Below are positions 6,352-9,152 of a DNA stretch of 9,152 nucleotides, piece by piece. The stretch lies in assembly GCA_964533185.1 (NCBI GenBank), contig CAZHLD010000092.1:1-9152 (forward strand), in the 5' to 3' direction. The DNA comes from CAZHLD01 sp964533185 (GTDB lineage Bacteria; Acidobacteriota; Terriglobia; Acidiferrales; UBA7541). The position numbers were made by a program, and so were the translations under genes. The notes beneath the pieces are model-generated. The model was not told where the DNA came from. It saw nothing but the letters and a program-made list of their open reading frames with translations, and did not search any database. Positions within the stretch are counted from its first letter, which is position 1, and each line of letters starts with the position of its first letter.

Positions 6352-6375
6352 ACCCTACTCCCTACACCCTGCTCT
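6341..6375. repeat. Heptanucleotide array D between convergent genes (5 units)
   Basis: Units CCAAACC, CTAGACC, CTACTCC, CTACACC and CTGCTCT run in phase. The first overlaps the last codons (Pro-Lys-Pro-stop) of the NADH dehydrogenase gene and the last abuts the stop codon of the transporter gene at 6376. The whole gap between the convergent genes is therefore made of this array. No hairpin terminator is visible here for either gene. Confidence 0.55.
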
Positions 6376-7818
6376 TCAAGCTTCCGCCCCCAATTTCACC
6401 GGTCTCGTCGCCATCATCAACCCGTAATACGCCACAAAGCTAACGCCAAATCCCACGAACCACGCAAAGTCATAGAGCCACCGCAGCGGCGGGTACACCA
6501 GCCCGATAAACGCCGCTCCACATCCTAGCGCCAGCGCCCCCAGCGCTGCCCAGTTGAATCCCCCCGAGTACTCGTAGAATCCCCCCCGCTCGTACAAGTC
6601 CTCCACTAGCACGATCTTCTTCCGCAGTACGAAGTAGTCGCAGATCAGTATCCCGGCGATCGGCCCGAGAAACCCCGAATACCCCACCAGCCACGTGTAG
6701 AGGTACGTCTCGTAGTTCGTAAGCAGTTTCCACGGCATCATCGCGATTCCCAGCACGCCGGTAATGATCCCGCCGGTGCGGAAGCTGATGCCCCGCGGCC
6801 ACGCGTTCGAAAACGCATTCGCCGGCGACACCACGTTCGCCGCCACGTTGGTCGTCAGCGTGGCCACGATCACGCCCAGCAGCGCCACCGCCACTGTCAG
6901 CGGCGACCCCATGCGTCCGGCCAACTCCACCGGGTCCCAGATCGCCGACCCGAAAATCGTCACCGTCATCGACGTCACCGCCACGCCGATAAACGAATAG
7001 ACCGTCATCGTCAGCGGCAGGCCGATCGCCTGGCCAGTTATGTGCGCCCGCTGGCTCTTCGAGTAGCGCGTGAAGTCGCAGATATTCAACGCCAGCGTGG
7101 ACCAGAACCCCACCATCCCCGTAAGCGAAATCATGAAAAACGGGAAAAACTCCCGCCACGTCGCAAACTTCGACGGCGCCTCAAACATTGGCCCCCAGCC
7201 GCCTGCCTTTACGTACGCCCACACCAGCAGCGCTGCCGACACCACCAGCAGAAACGGCGCGCCCCACGCCTCCAGAATTCGGATCGACTCCGTCCCCCGC
7301 ACCACCACGTACATATTCATCAGCCAGAACGCAAAGAAGCAAATCCACACTCCGCCGCTCACCTCGGCCCATCCCGGCCACAGCGCCACCAGGATCGTGT
7401 GGATCGCCTGCCCGCCGATCCACGTTTGGATTCCAAACCACCCGCACGCCACCAGCGCCCGCGCCACACTCGGCACGTTGGCCCCCAGTACCCCAAACGC
7501 ACTCCGCGCAAACACCGGGAACGACAGCCCGTACCGCGCCCCGGCGTGCGAGTTCAGCAGCATCGGTGCCAGCACAATCACGTTGCCCAGAAAAATGGTG
7601 AACACCGCCTGTTTCCAACTCATCCCTCCGGCGATCAGGCCCGACGCCAGCATGTAGCTCGGAATGCAGATGCTCATCCCGATCCACAGCGTCGCAAACT
7701 CATATGCGCCCCACGACCGTTTCTCCGCCGCCGTCGGCGCCAAATCCTCATTCCACAGCTCGCTCCCCTTCACCCTCTCTGGGTCCAGCGCCGGTTCCCC
7801 GCCACTCCTCTCACTCAT
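6376..7818 (-). CDS. NCS1-family nucleobase/hydantoin:cation symporter
   Basis: This 480-residue integral membrane protein has about 12 hydrophobic segments, as expected for nucleobase:cation symporter-1 proteins, which import uracil, cytosine, purines, allantoin or hydantoins with Na+ or H+. Compared from memory with the hydantoin permease Mhp1, W127 and Q131 in GWFGIQTWIGG match its substrate-binding W117 and Q121. W239 in GFWSTLALNICDFTRY matches W220. A319, T322, T323 and N328 in ATLTTNVAANVV match the Na+-site residues A309, S312, T313 and the substrate-binding N318. Other signatures are NEDLAPT (23-29) near the start and GPIAGILICDYFVLRKK (385-401). The family is therefore firm, but the substrate is not readable; the preTA neighbours favour a pyrimidine or hydantoin-like compound. 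It is the last gene of a − strand operon, 33 bases after the exported-protein gene, and has the clearest ribosome-binding site in the window. Confidence 0.93.
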   Translation of the reverse strand: MSERSGGEPALDPERVKGSELWNEDLAPTAAEKRSWGAYEFATLWIGMSICIPSYMLASGLIAGGMSWKQAVFTIFLGNVIVLAPMLLNSHAGARYGLSFPVFARSAFGVLGANVPSVARALVACGWFGIQTWIGGQAIHTILVALWPGWAEVSGGVWICFFAFWLMNMYVVVRGTESIRILEAWGAPFLLVVSAALLVWAYVKAGGWGPMFEAPSKFATWREFFPFFMISLTGMVGFWSTLALNICDFTRYSKSQRAHITGQAIGLPLTMTVYSFIGVAVTSMTVTIFGSAIWDPVELAGRMGSPLTVAVALLGVIVATLTTNVAANVVSPANAFSNAWPRGISFRTGGIITGVLGIAMMPWKLLTNYETYLYTWLVGYSGFLGPIAGILICDYFVLRKKIVLVEDLYERGGFYEYSGGFNWAALGALALGCGAAFIGLVYPPLRWLYDFAWFVGFGVSFVAYYGLMMATRPVKLGAEA

Positions 7819-7822
7819 CCCT

Positions 7823-7847
7823 CACCTCCCTGTGTCTCTGTGGCTGA
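7823..7847. repeat. CACAGAGACACAG-type repeat copy
   Basis: On the − strand this reads GCCACAGAGACACAGGGAGG. It resembles the 1783-1830 repeat (core CTGTGTCTCTGTGG here, CAGCGTCTCTGCGG there). It fills almost the whole 33-base gap between the exported-protein gene and the transporter gene. Confidence 0.45.
7825..7829 (-). promoter_or_regulatory. Strong Shine-Dalgarno of the transporter gene
   Basis: On the − strand GGAGG is followed by TGAGGG and the ATG, giving the ideal 6-base spacing. It fixes the transporter start at 7818. The other genes in the window lack such a clear site. The motif lies within the dispersed CACAGAG-type repeat copy at 7823-7847. Confidence 0.75.
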
Positions 7848-7851
7848 TTTG

Positions 7852-8325
7852 TCAGTATGCCGAGCGCCTGCTCAACGGGTGCACAATTTGCACATCAATC
7901 ACGGTCCCATGCCCCGCCAGCTTCACCTTGATTCGGTCCGCCCGCCCGACGTCCCGCACCGTCCACTCTTCGACCACAAGCCGCCGCGGCTTACCCTGAC
8001 CCGGAGGCATCGGCTCCGGATTGGTCTGCGCTTCCGCCCGCACGTCTTCCCAAACCACTCCCGCACCGCTGCGCACCAGCGACTCCGGATCCAGCTCAAA
8101 CGCTTCGCGCTGCTTCACGTCGAGCAGCACCACCCGCTTTTCAAACCGCACCAGGTACATCCCCGGCACTTTTTCCGACTCATACACATTCCATTTCCCT
8201 GGTGCCCGCTCGTTCACCCGCAGCAGTACCTCCTTCACCGGCTTCCACACAATCTTATCGGCCGCGACGCTCCCCGCCGCCAGCACTGCCGCCAGCGCGA
8301 GGCTCAGGCTTTTCGTGATCTTCAT
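7852..8325 (-). CDS. Small exported protein of unknown function
   Basis: I do not recognise a named family. The 157-residue product starts with a classical Sec signal peptide: lysines at 2 and 5, a hydrophobic core SLSLALAAVLAAG, and a likely cut after VAA at residue 22, just before DKIVWK. There is no lipobox cysteine, and no cysteine at all in the protein, so a soluble periplasmic protein is likely. The mature part has alternating hydrophobic/charged strands (KEVLLRV, MYLVRFEKRVVLLDV, KPRRLVVEEWTVRD, DRIKVKLAGHGTVIDVQIV), suggesting a small all-beta fold, with a proline-rich break NPEPMPPGQGKP (102-113). The gene lies 18 bases after the membrane-protein gene and 33 bases before the transporter gene, all on the − strand, so co-transcription is likely. 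A role with the transporter is only a guess. No clear ribosome-binding site precedes the ATG. Confidence 0.75.
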   Translation of the reverse strand: MKITKSLSLALAAVLAAGSVAADKIVWKPVKEVLLRVNERAPGKWNVYESEKVPGMYLVRFEKRVVLLDVKQREAFELDPESLVRSGAGVVWEDVRAEAQTNPEPMPPGQGKPRRLVVEEWTVRDVGRADRIKVKLAGHGTVIDVQIVHPLSRRSAY

Positions 8326-8343
8326 TCTGTTGGAGATGGTATC

Positions 8344-8703
8344 TCAGACCGACGTTAGGAAGAACCCCACCCACCGGGCGGCCATCACCAGCGCGCTGGC
8401 CAGCACCCACGTCCGCCCGTGGCTTTTGCCGAGCGCCGCAGATCGAAGCGCCGCGCTGCACAACACCAGCCCCAGCACGCCCCAGATCACCAGCATCGTC
8501 GGGTTTCGCTCGAGCGGCTGGCTCATCGCCATCCCGATTCCCACGCCCACCGAAAGCACCACGCTCAGCGACGCGCTCACCAGACCGGACACTGCGCTGG
8601 CGCGCTGCCAGCCGGGCAGTTCGATTCGCGGGCGCGCCGCTACCCACTGCAACCAGCCTCGTAGCAGGAAGGCCGTCGCGGCCGCTTCGAAGAAGTACAG
8701 CAC
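8344..8703 (-). CDS. Small four-helix membrane protein of unknown function
   Basis: The 119-residue product is mostly hydrophobic, with four likely membrane helices at about 2-22 (LYFFEAAATAFLLRGW), 36-60 (SGLVSASLSVVLSVGVGIGM), 70-92 (MLVIWGVLGLVLCSAALRSA) and 99-119. The loops carry arginines and a single lysine; there is no catalytic-looking motif and I do not recognise a family. The start is a GTG at 8703. The frame stays open upstream to a stop near 8773 without an ATG, and the residues just before the GTG (GWTDT) look protein-like, so the true start could lie a little upstream at an unusual codon. It is the first gene of the apparent − strand operon, 18 bases before the exported-protein gene. 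Confidence 0.65.
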   Translation of the reverse strand: MLYFFEAAATAFLLRGWLQWVAARPRIELPGWQRASAVSGLVSASLSVVLSVGVGIGMAMSQPLERNPTMLVIWGVLGLVLCSAALRSAALGKSHGRTWVLASALVMAARWVGFFLTSV

Positions 8704-8865
8704 GGTGTCCGTCCAACCGTGCCTTGCATCTTGGCGGTCTTTTCTCCGTCGCCAATCCGCGACATCATCGAATCAGACACTCCCACCGTTCCACATTGAA
8801 ACCAGTCCCCGCGGGCGGGTCTGCCCCTGATTTCTCCTCACAGGCCGGCCCTCGTGCCCGTCCAT

Positions 8866-8886
8866 GTAGCGGTCGGCTTCAGCCGG
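8866..8886. repeat. GTAGCG-family hairpin downstream of the aldehyde dehydrogenase gene
   Basis: A TGTAGCG leader is followed by GTCGGCT (8871-8877) and AGCCGGC (8880-8886), which pair with one G-T step around a very short loop. It is closest to the third unit at 4825-4843 (GCCGGCTTCCAGCCGGC). Its orientation on the + strand is the same as all other copies, although the flanking genes here are on the − strand. Confidence 0.6.
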
Positions 8887-8904
8887 CCCTCCCTCTTTCC
8901 TGCT

Positions 8905-8946
8905 CTCGACTCTAAACTCTCAACTCTAAACTGATAGCCGACAACT
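8905..8946. repeat. Heptanucleotide array E (6 units)
   Basis: Units CTCGACT, CTAAACT, CTCAACT, CTAAACT, GATAGCC and GACAACT run in phase, ending 2 bases before the stop codon of the aldehyde dehydrogenase gene. The unit resembles CTANACC of array D, and GACAACT resembles the GGACAAC of array B. Confidence 0.7.
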
Positions 8947-8948
8947 CT

Positions 8949-9152
8949 CTAATAGATATTCGACTCCCTCTTCCTCCCCGTATAATCGATATAGACCGCC
9001 TTCAACTCCGTATAAAAATCAATCGCCACGCGCCCCATCTCCCGCAGACCCACGCCCGTGGCCTTCATCCCGCCAAACGGCATTTGCGCCTCGCCCCCGA
9101 CCGTCGGCGAATTGACGTGCGTGATGCCCGTCTCGATCTTGTCAATAAACTC
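8949..9152 (-). CDS. Aldehyde dehydrogenase, C-terminal end (cut by window edge)
   Basis: Sixty-seven residues plus a TAG stop are visible; the NAD-binding and catalytic parts, with the active-site cysteine and glutamate, lie beyond the window. The visible GITHVNSPTVGGEAQMPFGG (9-28) followed by MKATGVGLREMG (29-40) is the conserved C-terminal ALDH signature. The ending AIDFYTELKAVYIDYTGRKR (44-63) resembles the YcbD / alpha-ketoglutarate-semialdehyde-type, non-CoA-acylating aldehyde dehydrogenases; it does not look like CoA-acylating methylmalonate-semialdehyde dehydrogenase. Such enzymes oxidise semialdehydes to acids with NAD(P)+. Near preTA and an NCS1 transporter it might process malonate semialdehyde derived from beta-alanine, the end product of uracil reduction, but this is inference. 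Its codons are strongly G-ending, like the other − strand genes. Confidence 0.9.
   Translation of the reverse strand, partial: EFIDKIETGITHVNSPTVGGEAQMPFGGMKATGVGLREMGRVAIDFYTELKAVYIDYTGRKRESNIY

Larger units (their letters stand above)
8704..8948. other. Intergenic region upstream of the − strand operon
   Basis: This 245-base gap lies between the aldehyde dehydrogenase stop and the membrane-protein gene, both read on the − strand. It contains a GTAGCG-family hairpin (8866-8886), heptad array E (8905-8946) and, near 8722-8742, a stretch weakly like the CTTTGCGTCTTTGCGG form of the CACAGAG repeat. I see no convincing promoter on the − strand and no recognisable gene; the open frames crossing it have no family features. 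Confidence 0.5.

Noticed and set aside
7042..8358. Long + strand open frame across the transporter and exported-protein genes
   Set aside because: It is an Arg/His/Pro-rich shadow with no family features, and the − strand genes beneath it have clear motifs, a signal peptide and a ribosome-binding site.
8255..8755. Open frame of 166 codons on the − strand overlapping both small genes
   Set aside because: It is Arg/Gly/Ala-rich without structure and lies in a different frame from the four-helix protein, which has coherent hydrophobic segments.

Overview
The window comes from a GC-rich genome and looks like an environmental bacterium, most probably an acidobacterium. This assignment is an inference. 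It rests on a serine/threonine kinase fused to a TolB-like domain and TPRs, on C-ending or G-ending codon use, and on gaps filled with GTAGCG-type hairpins and heptanucleotide arrays. No rRNA, tRNA, insertion sequence or CRISPR was seen, and no gap between genes is longer than 275 bases.

Layout. The + strand carries four genes: the 3' part of the kinase/TolB/TPR protein (1-1767), preT (1941-3299), preA (3431-4753) and a type II NADH dehydrogenase-like flavoprotein (5029-6351). The − strand carries an apparent three-gene operon, read from high to low coordinates: a four-helix membrane protein (8703-8344), a small exported protein (8325-7852) and an NCS1 nucleobase/hydantoin transporter (7818-6376). 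The C-terminal end of an aldehyde dehydrogenase (8949-9152, − strand) is cut by the window edge. The NADH dehydrogenase and transporter genes converge with only 24 bases between their stop codons.

Function. PreT and PreA are the two subunits of the NAD-dependent dihydropyrimidine dehydrogenase, which reduces uracil and thymine to the 5,6-dihydro forms. The NCS1 transporter is a plausible importer of the base or of a hydantoin-like compound. The aldehyde dehydrogenase could act on a downstream semialdehyde. Together they suggest a reductive pyrimidine-catabolism locus, but dihydropyrimidinase and beta-ureidopropionase are not in the window. The NADH dehydrogenase could recycle NAD+, but its link to the pathway is only by proximity.

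The least ordinary part is the non-coding DNA. Five places hold arrays of degenerate 7-base units in strict phase. In three gaps these follow short hairpins introduced by GTAGCG or a close variant, always hairpin first and heptads second on the + strand, whatever the direction of the flanking genes. One hairpin/T-run copy also looks like the terminator of preTA. Third-position composition also tracks the DNA strand: + strand genes prefer C-ending codons and − strand genes G-ending codons. I did not find a clear new protein system.
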